NCBI GenBank assembly: GCA_031277235.1
Contig: JAITMT010000518.1
Span: 1-11,392, forward strand
DNA: 11,392 bases
From: Tannerella sp.
GTDB lineage: Bacteria > Bacteroidota > Bacteroidia > Bacteroidales > Tannerellaceae
Direction of reading: 5' to 3'
Shown here: piece by piece, positions 4,835 to 11,392 of the stretch
How positions within the stretch are numbered: position 1 is the first letter of the stretch
Layout: each line of letters begins with the position of its first letter
Program-made: the position numbers and the translations under genes
Notes under the pieces: model-generated
Told to the model about the DNA's origin: nothing
Seen by the model: only the letters and a program-made list of their open reading frames with translations
The model's database searches: none

Positions 4835-7681
4835 ATGAAAGGCAAAAAATTGGTTTTAGCAGGTATTGGTTTTTTGATGTGCACGGCGGTGTTGCCTGCC
4901 ACGGCGCAAAGGGAAAACAAGGTTGAGATAAAGGGTATTGTAATAGAGAAATCCAACGGCGAGGCTGTCGAATCGGCGGCTGTTCGCCTTTTGTCGGGCA
5001 AGGACAGTACGATGCAGGCAGGCGTTGCGACAGACGCCAGGGGACTGTTCTCCATCAAAGACGTGTCGCCCGGCACGTATATTTTGAATGTAACATTTTT
5101 AGGACTGGAAGACGTCTATCATGCGTTGCAGGTTACGGGTCGGAACGCTACCGTTGATTTGGGCAAAATCGAAATGACGGAAAACAGCATTTTACTCAAC
5201 GAGGCGGTCGTCAAGGGCAAAATAACGGAAGTGATCGTCAAAGCCGACACGGTGGAATACAACGCCGACGCCTTTCGGGTAACGGACGGCGCCATGCTCG
5301 AAGAACTGCTGAAACAACTGCCCGGCGCCGAAGTGGCTGCCGACGGGACGGTTACGGTGAACGGCAAGCAAATCAAGAAAATCCTCGTTGACGGAAAGGA
5401 ATTTTTCTCGGACGACCCGAAAGTTGCATCCAAAAATTTACCCGCCAAGATGGTGGAGAAGGTGCAGGCATACGACCGTCGCAGCGATATGGCGATGATG
5501 ACGGGCTTCGACGACGGCGAGGAGGAGGCGGTTATCAACCTCCAGATTCGCGCCGGCATGAAGGAAGGCGTTTTCGGAAACGCTTTTGCGGGATACGGCA
5601 GCAAGGATCGCTACGAAGCCAACATGATGGTGAACCGTTTCGTGAACAACGACCAGTATTCGCTGCTGGGAGGCATCAACAATACGAACAACATGGGCTT
5701 CACCGATTTGGCTTCGACGATGTTCAGCGGTATGGGCGGCGGCGGACGGCGCGGAATGGTGTTTTTTGGCGGCGCCAACGGTATCACGACGTCCGGCAAC
5801 ATGGGACTCAATTTCAGCAAGGAATTTAGCCCGAAACTCACGCTGGGCGGAAATATCCGGTATTCACATTCGGACAACGACGCCCAAACCAAGGAAGAAA
5901 CCGAAAACATCCTCAAAAGCGGCAATACGTTTGACTACGAAACAGCCGCAAACAGAGCCATCAACAACAATGTGGGCGCCAATCTGCGTCTGACGTGGAA
6001 ACCCGACACGCTCACGCAGGTTATTTTTACACCTGATTTCTCCCTGAGCGGCACCAACCGCAGCGAAAACAGCGATTCCTACACGCTGAACAGCACCCGG
6101 GATTCCATCAATACGGTTACTTCCGACGCTTTTTCCAAGGGACACGGCTATAATTTGAACGGACGTTTGGAGGCAAGCCGCAGGTTGAACGACTGGGGCA
6201 GGGTGCTGAGCGTTTCTCTCTCGGCGGGAACAGGAAATACCATCAACGACAGCCACAACTACTCGCTGACACGGTTTCTATTAGATCCGAATATGAAAGA
6301 TGAACTCATTGACCAGCAGATAGATTACGACAATACGAACTTCAATTACCGCGCTTTTGTTTCGTGGGTGGAACCGGTTGGAAGAAACAATTTCATCCAG
6401 TTGTCATACCGTTACAACGGCAGCGAGCGCGAGGCGCTGAAAAACGCTTTTTCGCTCGACGGTGCAGGCAATTACAATGTGCTGGATTCGACCTACAGCA
6501 AAAGTTCACGTAACGAAGCGGCGAATCAGCGGGCAAGCATCGCTTTCAAGGCGCAGCGCGAAAAATACAATTATACGATCGGTTTCAACGTGGACCCGTC
6601 TTACTCGAAACTCGAAACTTTCGTGGGAGACAACATTCTCGATTCGAGAAGCCGCCACGTCGTGAACTATTCGCCGACCGTTCAGTTCAATTACCGTCCA
6701 AATCGCGATTTCAACGTGCGCGTTGAATATGAGGGCGAAACGTCCCAGCCGACCATGCAGCAACTGCAACCGGTTCTGGACGTGTCCAACCCGCTGAATA
6801 CGACAGAAGGCAATCCCGACTTGAAACCGATATATACCAACGATTTACAGATTCGCATTCAAAATTACAATCCGGAAAAACAGTCCATGTTCATGCTGAT
6901 GGCAAACGGAAATTACATCGTGAATGCGGTGGTAAATTCTACGACCAACGACCCGAACACCGGAAAAAGACATACGACATACCTGAACAGCAACGGTAAT
7001 TACGGTGGCAATCTGCGTTTTATGTTCAACACGCCGATTTTCGGAAAGGCAATTTCCATCAACAATATGGCGTTTGCCTCTTTCCAGAACGAAAGCAGTT
7101 TCAGCAACGGAGAGAAAAATACGAACAAAAGAACACAACTGCAAGACCATCTGGGGATTAACTACCGCTCCGGGTTGCTCGATCTCGGCGTCAACGGAAA
7201 TATCTCCTACCAGCGCACCCGCAACTCGCTCGACGGACAGCAGGATTTGAACACGTACAACTACGGTGGCGGCGCAACTGCGACCGTTTATCTGCCACTC
7301 TCTTTCCGCATCGAAAGCGATATTACCTACTCGACCAATCAGGGTTATTCGTCCGGATTCGAGCAAAAGGAATGGCTTTGGAACGCATCCGTCTCCAAGG
7401 ATTTCCTGAAAGGCAACGCGGGTACGCTGCGCTTCAAAATCTATGACATCCTGCAACAGCGCAGTAACATATCCTACTCTTCTTCGGCAAATTACAACCG
7501 CTATTCCGAATACAACACGCTGACGAGTTACTTCATGTTCCACTTCATCTACCGCTTCAGCATTTTCAAGGGTGGCGCAACGATGGGCGACATGCGGCGC
7601 GGCGGTCCTCCGGGTCAGAGAGGTCCCGGCGGCGGTGAAGGCGGCGGCAGACGGATCATTCGAATGGATGGACCGATGTGA
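4835..7681 (+). CDS. Large outer-membrane beta-barrel protein, TonB-receptor-like
   Basis: A 948-residue outer-membrane protein of the Bacteroidota family with a carboxypeptidase-regulatory-like N-terminus and a TonB-receptor-like barrel (OMP_b-brl_3 type). Seen: signal peptide 1-25 (cut after ATAQ); a carboxypeptidase-regulatory-like beta-sandwich about 31-115 (IKGIVIEKSNGEAVESAAV, ATDARGLFSIKDVSPGTY); a plug-like domain about 140-240 with TVNGKQIKKILVDGKEFF and LPAKMVEKVQAYDR, very typical of this family; and a long barrel to about 912 with many Asn/Tyr-rich strands. A Gly-rich loop (297-316, MGGGGRR) and a Gly/Arg/Pro-rich tail (913-948) are notable. I see no SusC-specific hallmark and no SusD partner next door, so polysaccharide uptake is not supported. 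Likely roles are transport or export of an unknown substrate. It is monocistronic as far as the window shows and divergent from the signalling operon. Confidence 0.9.
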   Translation: MKGKKLVLAGIGFLMCTAVLPATAQRENKVEIKGIVIEKSNGEAVESAAVRLLSGKDSTMQAGVATDARGLFSIKDVSPGTYILNVTFLGLEDVYHALQVTGRNATVDLGKIEMTENSILLNEAVVKGKITEVIVKADTVEYNADAFRVTDGAMLEELLKQLPGAEVAADGTVTVNGKQIKKILVDGKEFFSDDPKVASKNLPAKMVEKVQAYDRRSDMAMMTGFDDGEEEAVINLQIRAGMKEGVFGNAFAGYGSKDRYEANMMVNRFVNNDQYSLLGGINNTNNMGFTDLASTMFSGMGGGGRRGMVFFGGANGITTSGNMGLNFSKEFSPKLTLGGNIRYSHSDNDAQTKEETENILKSGNTFDYETAANRAINNNVGANLRLTWKPDTLTQVIFTPDFSLSGTNRSENSDSYTLNSTRDSINTVTSDAFSKGHGYNLNGRLEASRRLNDWGRVLSVSLSAGTGNTINDSHNYSLTRFLLDPNMKDELIDQQIDYDNTNFNYRAFVSWVEPVGRNNFIQLSYRYNGSEREALKNAFSLDGAGNYNVLDSTYSKSSRNEAANQRASIAFKAQREKYNYTIGFNVDPSYSKLETFVGDNILDSRSRHVVNYSPTVQFNYRPNRDFNVRVEYEGETSQPTMQQLQPVLDVSNPLNTTEGNPDLKPIYTNDLQIRIQNYNPEKQSMFMLMANGNYIVNAVVNSTTNDPNTGKRHTTYLNSNGNYGGNLRFMFNTPIFGKAISINNMAFASFQNESSFSNGEKNTNKRTQLQDHLGINYRSGLLDLGVNGNISYQRTRNSLDGQQDLNTYNYGGGATATVYLPLSFRIESDITYSTNQGYSSGFEQKEWLWNASVSKDFLKGNAGTLRFKIYDILQQRSNISYSSSANYNRYSEYNTLTSYFMFHFIYRFSIFKGGATMGDMRRGGPPGQRGPGGGEGGGRRIIRMDGPM

Positions 7682-7847
7682 TGAGTAAATTTCGACAGTC
7701 ACACAATTATCAATTGAAGAAATAGGGAAACTGTAGAAATGGCGGATAATGGGCAGCACATAACTGGCGGCTCGGGCGTTATCGGTAATTTGGCGGACTA
7801 TACGGCGGGACAAAGCAGTAATTAACAACAAATTATGTGAAAGTATA
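7682..7847. other. Intergenic boundary with GC-rich repeats, no gene
   Basis: Only 166 bases. After an AT-rich stretch, 7740-7815 is GC-rich and repeats TGGCGG at 7740, 7765 and 7791 (spacing 25 and 26). ATAAC (7760-7764) and GTTAT (7778-7782) form a weak 5-base inverted pair. No clear promoter box or terminator is seen. The following DNA is much AT-richer than the DNA before, so this is the likely left edge of an acquired segment. Confidence 0.5.
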
Positions 7848-8702
7848 ATGAAAACAACTATTATCATTTTAACACTTTTTACAGTTTCTCTTTTGGCTTT
7901 TGGGCAAGAGAATGTATTATTTTTGAAAAATTGGAATACCTATCCCATTCCGGAGAATATTATGGGATACAATAGTGCTGATAAAGAATGGGTTGTTTAT
8001 CTTGATAGCAATGAAGTCAGAGCAGTTAATGACCGTTCATATACATATAGGCGAAATTTTGCTAATAAAAAACTGCCATTTGAAATTGAACAATTAGGGG
8101 TAAGTGATGTTATTCAGGTAACAGACGGTTATTTAGTTGCCTTTGATAGAGGCGAATGGGGTGGAGGACTTTTTTGGTACTCAAAGAATGGAAAGAAAAA
8201 TGATGAAATAGTTAATTCAATGTTTTCCTCACCTGTTGTGCAATTCGTTAAACGCGACAATAGAATTTATGCTATAACAGGACTTGCTCATTTAGGAATG
8301 TCATTTGGAAATATTATAGAAATAAAAAGGGAACGGGAAAAATGGATATTGGAAGAATTTGTAAAATTACCCGATGCCCCAAACACAATACAACTCGACA
8401 GTAAAGACAATATGCTTGTTTTCACTTGTTCGGGTTTATATTCGATTGACAGGGAAGCAAACCTTGACACATTGGCGATAAAAATTAGACGCCCAATAGT
8501 TCCAATTATAGAAATAGAATTACCAAATGATACATTAAGAATCGAGAAAACACCAATCAAGAGGTATCCAAATTGGGAGTGGGGTTTTCTTTATCCCAAC
8601 TCAATGGTAATTCAAAATGATGTAGTCTATGTTGGAATGAGGGGAGGAGTGTATAAATTTGACCTCGCAACAAAGAAGGAAGAATGGTTAATGCCCGAAT
8701 AA
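7848..8702 (+). CDS. Secreted protein of unknown function, beta-rich
   Basis: A 284-residue protein I do not recognise. The first 20 residues form a signal peptide (MKTT, hydrophobic ILTLFTVSLLAF, cut after FGQ), so it is exported to the periplasm or beyond; no lipobox cysteine is present. The rest has recurring short beta-strand patterns such as GYLVAFDRG, NRIYAITG, NMLVFTCSGLYSID and VVYVGMRGGVYKFD, reminiscent of beta-propeller blades, with the last (about 256-275) most like a propeller repeat. No catalytic motif is visible. It is a lone AT-rich gene between GC-rich non-coding flanks, with codon use unlike the genes to its left and like those to its right. It ends 141 bases before the SMC-like operon and is probably transcribed separately. 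Confidence is high that it is a gene, low for any function. Confidence 0.8.
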   Translation: MKTTIIILTLFTVSLLAFGQENVLFLKNWNTYPIPENIMGYNSADKEWVVYLDSNEVRAVNDRSYTYRRNFANKKLPFEIEQLGVSDVIQVTDGYLVAFDRGEWGGGLFWYSKNGKKNDEIVNSMFSSPVVQFVKRDNRIYAITGLAHLGMSFGNIIEIKREREKWILEEFVKLPDAPNTIQLDSKDNMLVFTCSGLYSIDREANLDTLAIKIRRPIVPIIEIELPNDTLRIEKTPIKRYPNWEWGFLYPNSMVIQNDVVYVGMRGGVYKFDLATKKEEWLMPE

Positions 8703-8785
8703 ATGAACTGCCGCTAACGGGCGATTTCACGCATTGCTGAGGGAATCGAGCCGTATTGCGGTAAAAGAAAATTTCAAAGAAAAAT
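8703..8785. other. GC-rich non-coding flank after the orphan secreted gene
   Basis: A short GC-rich stretch (about 8707-8760) in AT-rich surroundings. Its reverse strand carries GTTAGCGGCA, resembling GTTATCGGTA at 7778-7787 before the gene, so the gene is bracketed by weakly similar inverted sequences. No reading frame of note is present. Confidence 0.35.
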
Positions 8786-8805
8786 AGTTTTTACGGGTAA
8801 AAACT
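8786..8805. promoter_or_regulatory. Perfect 9-2-9 palindrome, candidate operator of the SMC-like operon
   Basis: AGTTTTTACGGGTAAAAACT is a perfect inverted repeat with 9-base arms and a GG centre. It lies 13 bases upstream of the TACTTTTG box and 38 bases before the ATG of the first operon gene, so it would cover the -33 region. This suits a dimeric repressor. Alternatively it could act as a weak terminator for the gene before it, but the stem is AT-rich and no T-run follows on the plus strand. Confidence 0.5.
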
Positions 8806-8818
8806 CAATGAAAAGTTG

Positions 8819-8826
8819 TACTTTTG
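8819..8826 (+). promoter_or_regulatory. Bacteroidota -7 promoter box of the SMC-like operon
   Basis: TACTTTTG is an exact TAnnTTTG match, 17 bases before the ATG at 8844. Transcription would start around 8831, giving a leader of about 13 bases. The -33 side is not a clear TTTG; it is occupied by the palindrome at 8786-8805, which may mean the promoter is weak or regulated. Confidence 0.55.
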
Positions 8827-8843
8827 CGAAAAATAATTGAAGT

Positions 8844-10040
8844 ATGAACACTTTCTCAAACATAAAAGAACTGTTTACCACTCTAAATCGAGAGGCAAAT
8901 TTGTTGTCTGAAATGTTCAAGAAACGGAAATCCGTCAATTATAAATATGAATATGCTCTTGATTTAGTTGAAAATAACGACAATCGCATACAATATCTTT
9001 TAAGTCGTGATGTAATCAGGCAGAATGGCAATAATCTTGAAATTGACGATTTGTTTTTACAATTTTTCGAGCAGGTTCTGAATGCAAACGAAGAAATCAA
9101 CACCTCTTACATAAACGAAAATATCGAAAAAATCAAGCAAAATATTGATTATTACCTGAATGAAACCAACGAACAACGAAAGTACAATTACCTGCGAATA
9201 GTAAAAACAACATTACGGAATGTGGGTAACAGTACATTGCGAAATGTGGTTGATTTAAAGCGGAATATTGATAATACTTTCAAAAACGAACCAAACTACA
9301 AAAACAAAAAAGCAAAACTTATCCACTTGGATAATAAGCGAAAAGACATTGTAAAACTGATAGAACTGACCGAAAAACTGTTAGCGGACGGCGATATTAC
9401 ATTTTTCAAAACAGCAACAGACGAAGAATTGAGCAGAATAATTATTCAACTCAAAATTCAGTTGCAAAAATGTACGCACAATTTAATCGAAACAGAACGG
9501 CAGATTATTGATTTCTTAAATCAAATTCAATATCAAAACAATGTCATTGAAAAATTGCGACAAATCAAATATCTGAAAGACCAATTTATTCTTGAGACTT
9601 CAACCGATTTTCGAGTAGTTTTAGGTAATAACAATGCTGTTGTTTTTGAACCGAATCCGACTTATCCGCTTAAACTTTCGTTGGAGTATTTACAGTCGGA
9701 TGAAGATGCGTATGCAAGTATTCTTAAAGTTTCAAAACGAATAAAATCGGGCGTGAAATTTTCGTTGCCTGTTGCTGAGAAAATTTCGAATGAGTATTTA
9801 GAAACGCAGATTGAAGAAGAAATTCAAATCAATCTCGAAGAGATGAAAAACGGATTTACCGCTTCGAGTTATAATTTGATAGATTTTGTCTGTAACTACC
9901 AATATCCGAAAGATGTTTCGTTTGAAGATATGGTTACAATTTACTGCCAATTAGTTTCTCAATACTCAACTGTTTTTGAAATTACCGACCAGTTTCAAGA
10001 AAAAGAAAATATTGAATTTGCAATGGTTTACCCTCAATAA
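8844..10040 (+). CDS. JetA/MksF-like (kleisin-type) subunit of a Wadjet/Mks condensin system
   Basis: A 398-residue, highly charged, mostly helical soluble protein. I recognise it mainly from context: first of three tightly packed genes ending in an SMC-like ATPase, the jetA-jetB-jetC order. Its layout fits a MukF/JetA kleisin: an N-terminal winged-helix-like part (about 25-70, with NDNRIQYLLSRDVIRQNG then LEIDDLFLQFFEQVL), helical and coiled-coil segments (about 85-250, rich in Lys/Glu/Gln) and a C-terminal part with more beta character that could hold the second winged helix binding the ATPase head. No signal peptide, membrane segment or catalytic motif is seen. Known JetA proteins (DUF3375 type) are somewhat longer, so this may be a divergent Bacteroidota branch. 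The ATG at 8844 follows a promoter-like box closely. The next gene starts 9 bases after its stop. As a gene it is certain; as JetA it is probable. Confidence 0.62.
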   Translation: MNTFSNIKELFTTLNREANLLSEMFKKRKSVNYKYEYALDLVENNDNRIQYLLSRDVIRQNGNNLEIDDLFLQFFEQVLNANEEINTSYINENIEKIKQNIDYYLNETNEQRKYNYLRIVKTTLRNVGNSTLRNVVDLKRNIDNTFKNEPNYKNKKAKLIHLDNKRKDIVKLIELTEKLLADGDITFFKTATDEELSRIIIQLKIQLQKCTHNLIETERQIIDFLNQIQYQNNVIEKLRQIKYLKDQFILETSTDFRVVLGNNNAVVFEPNPTYPLKLSLEYLQSDEDAYASILKVSKRIKSGVKFSLPVAEKISNEYLETQIEEEIQINLEEMKNGFTASSYNLIDFVCNYQYPKDVSFEDMVTIYCQLVSQYSTVFEITDQFQEKENIEFAMVYPQ

Positions 10041-10049
10041 CAAAGGATT

Positions 10050-10622
10050 ATGGAAGTACCAACACAAACAGCCGAAATATTTAAAATCTTGAGTAAAGGG
10101 CAATTTATCAACTCAAACAGTTCTGACAAAAGGATAAGCGATTTGTACAAAGTGATTGAAGATGAACAAAATTTCGAGAACTTGTACGATTATTTTCTGA
10201 ATATCCATTTTGTATTGGAAAAAGGCAATGAATATTTTTATTTCTCTCGCCCCGAAAATAAAGCAGACCTTGAAAAAAAGATTGAAACGGCTTTTAAGTG
10301 GATTGATATTGTTGATTTTTTGAAAACATTTAGAAACGATTTTAGTTCGGGCGTACGATTTGACATTTCGGATATTATACAAAAAATGAAAACCGATGCA
10401 GACTTGGAGATAAAATTGGAAGCATTGAAAAAATATGCCGACAAAACTTCACAGCGCGAAATTCTTGAACGGATTTTAAAAATTTTGACAGACGATTCAT
10501 TTATTGAAATGGAAAATCCAATCACGCAACAATATAAAGTGTTGGCTTCGTTCAACTATTTGGAGCAACTTATTTTAACGATTAACATTCCCGAAGATAT
10601 AAGAAATGAAATACCTGAATAA
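10050..10622 (+). CDS. JetB/MksE-like (kite) subunit of a Wadjet/Mks condensin system
   Basis: A 190-residue soluble protein, the size expected for the MukE/MksE/JetB (DUF4194-like) subunit, which binds the kleisin as a dimer of tandem winged helices. Visible: ILSKGQFINSNSS near 12-24, LYDYFLNIHFVLEKGNEYFYF (about 43-63), which looks like a winged helix ending in its beta-wing, and a second helical half with KKYADKTSQREILERILKIL. The aromatic 'wing' and the position between the helical protein and the ATPase support the call; no sequence hallmark proves it. It starts 9 bases after the preceding stop, with AAAGGA very close to the ATG, and its last 17 bases overlap the ATPase start, implying coupled translation at matched amounts. 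Confidence 0.6.
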   Translation: MEVPTQTAEIFKILSKGQFINSNSSDKRISDLYKVIEDEQNFENLYDYFLNIHFVLEKGNEYFYFSRPENKADLEKKIETAFKWIDIVDFLKTFRNDFSSGVRFDISDIIQKMKTDADLEIKLEALKKYADKTSQREILERILKILTDDSFIEMENPITQQYKVLASFNYLEQLILTINIPEDIRNEIPE

Positions 10623-11392
10623 AATAATATTTATCAATTCTGCCGATAAGTCGCTCAGATATGCCGAAGTAAATCTTGACGGAAATGTGCATTTTATTGG
10701 TACGCAAGGCGTTGGGAAAAGCACGCTATTGCGGGCAGTTCTGTTTTTCTACAATGCCGACAAACAAAAATTGGGTATTCCACGAGAAAAGAAAAATTTT
10801 GATGAATATTATTTCCCATTTCAAAATTCATATATTGTTTATGAGGTCAAAACCGAAACGGGAATATTTTGTGTTTTAGCATTCAAGTCGCAAGGCAGGG
10901 TAGCGTTTCGTTTTTTTGATTCTGCTTACGATAAAGCGTTTTTTCTTGATAATGACGGAAAGGCGTTTGAAAGTTGGGATAAAATTCGTGATAATTTCGG
11001 ACGAAATATTGGCTACACAAAAATAATCAATAGTTACGAGGATTATCGCAATATTTTGTATGGAAACAACAAAGGACTGTCTGCCGAGTTTAGAAAATAC
11101 GCTTTGCTCGAAAGTCGTCAGTATCAGAATATTCCGCGAACAATTACCAATGTTTTTCTCAATGCAAAACTCGATGCAGAATTTGTAAAAGAAACCATTA
11201 TTAAATCGCTCAATGAAGAAGAAATAAAAATTGATTTGGAAACCTATAAATCACATTTAAAAGACTTTGAAACAGAATTGGGCGATATTCAAAAATGGAC
11301 GGAGCGAAATCGCAGTGGCGAGAGTGTGATTGAAAAACAGGCAGATAACGTTTCCAAATTTTATTCTGCTCTGAAATTTCTGGAAAAGAAAA
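10606..11392 (+). CDS. SMC-like ATPase, JetC/MksB type (3' end cut by window edge)
   Basis: N-terminal 262 codons of a P-loop ATPase running off the right edge. After KIIFINSADKSLRYAEVNLD and NVHFIG comes Walker A GTQGVGKST (residues 32-40, bases 10699-10725), then TLLRAVLFFYNAD, the arrangement of SMC/RecN/MukB heads, which open with a strand that wraps a DNA-translocating ATPase. From about residue 185 it becomes helical and charged (KETIIKSLNEEEIKIDLETY, then KDFETELGDIQKW), the likely start of a long coiled-coil arm. In-frame TAA at 10600-10602 is two codons before the ATG at 10606, fixing the start. With the two genes before it this matches JetC of Wadjet or MksB of MksBEFG, which recognises and extrudes circular plasmid DNA for cleavage by a partner nuclease (JetD/MksG). 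The Walker B, signature motif and nuclease gene lie beyond the window. Alternatives are another SMC-like defence ATPase with unrelated partners. Confidence 0.78.
   Translation, partial: MKYLNKIIFINSADKSLRYAEVNLDGNVHFIGTQGVGKSTLLRAVLFFYNADKQKLGIPREKKNFDEYYFPFQNSYIVYEVKTETGIFCVLAFKSQGRVAFRFFDSAYDKAFFLDNDGKAFESWDKIRDNFGRNIGYTKIINSYEDYRNILYGNNKGLSAEFRKYALLESRQYQNIPRTITNVFLNAKLDAEFVKETIIKSLNEEEIKIDLETYKSHLKDFETELGDIQKWTERNRSGESVIEKQADNVSKFYSALKFLEKK

Noticed and set aside
4835..7681. SusC-type polysaccharide receptor (PUL component)
   Set aside because: No SusD partner or glycoside hydrolase lies nearby, and the plug motif belongs to the OMP_b-brl_3-like group rather than to SusC.
7758..7787. Integron attC-like site around the ATAAC/GTTAT pair
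   Set aside because: The cores do not fit RYYYAAC/GTTRRRY, arms are only 5 bases, and no integrase or cassette array is present.
7739..7825. Small plus-strand frame of 28 codons (starts MADNGQHITGG) before the secreted gene
   Set aside because: It follows from the GC-rich TGGCGG repeats, has no promoter or ribosome site and resembles no known peptide; kept only as a remark.
6845..7867. Long open frame (340 codons) on the minus strand opposite the large outer-membrane gene
   Set aside because: It is antisense to a clearly real coding region, its protein has no family features, and its length follows from the codon bias of the plus-strand gene.
8786..8805. Rho-independent terminator for the 284-residue gene
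   Set aside because: The stem is AT-rich with only a 2-base loop and no T-run follows; its place just before a promoter box favours an operator.

Overview
The window looks like chromosomal DNA from a Bacteroidota bacterium. Three things support this: a long outer-membrane barrel protein of the carboxypeptidase-regulatory-like/TonB-plug type, a lipoprotein with an acidic run straight after its lipidated cysteine, and promoter-like TAnnTTTG boxes instead of classical -35/-10 elements. Shine-Dalgarno sequences are mostly absent, which also fits. The species cannot be told from the sequence.

Left part (1-4373, minus strand). Five closely packed genes read right to left: a secreted small outer-membrane barrel protein, a small lipoprotein, an FHA-transmembrane-trypsin-like protease fusion, a PP2C protein phosphatase and a Ser/Thr protein kinase that runs off the left edge. 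Gaps are 0-41 bases, and the phosphatase and kinase genes overlap by 8 bases. I read this as one operon for a phosphothreonine signalling module linked to envelope proteins: kinase and phosphatase set the phosphorylation state, the FHA domain reads it in the cytoplasm, and the protease acts in the periplasm. A TAnnTTTG box lies 27 bases upstream of the first gene. Farther upstream are three direct repeats of ATGAAC at an exact 21-base period, a layout like a LytTR-type response-regulator site.

Middle (4374-7681). The divergent intergenic region (about 460 bases) holds those control elements and a stepped tandem-repeat block with units of 9, 8 and 7 bases. It is followed by a plus-strand gene for a 948-residue outer-membrane beta-barrel protein with a carboxypeptidase-like N-terminal domain, a plug-like domain and a Gly/Arg-rich tail.

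Right part (7682-11392, plus strand). Base composition becomes clearly AT-richer and codon use changes, suggesting acquired DNA. First comes a lone gene for an unrecognised secreted protein of 284 residues, between GC-rich non-coding flanks. Then comes a tight three-gene run whose last member is cut by the right edge: a 398-residue helical protein, a 190-residue protein and a P-loop SMC-like ATPase with an early Walker A motif. The order, sizes and features match an MksF-MksE-MksB/Wadjet (JetA-JetB-JetC) condensin-like anti-plasmid system. A nuclease gene (JetD/MksG) would be expected just beyond the window. A perfect 9-2-9 palindrome lies just upstream of a strong TAnnTTTG box ahead of this operon and may be its operator.
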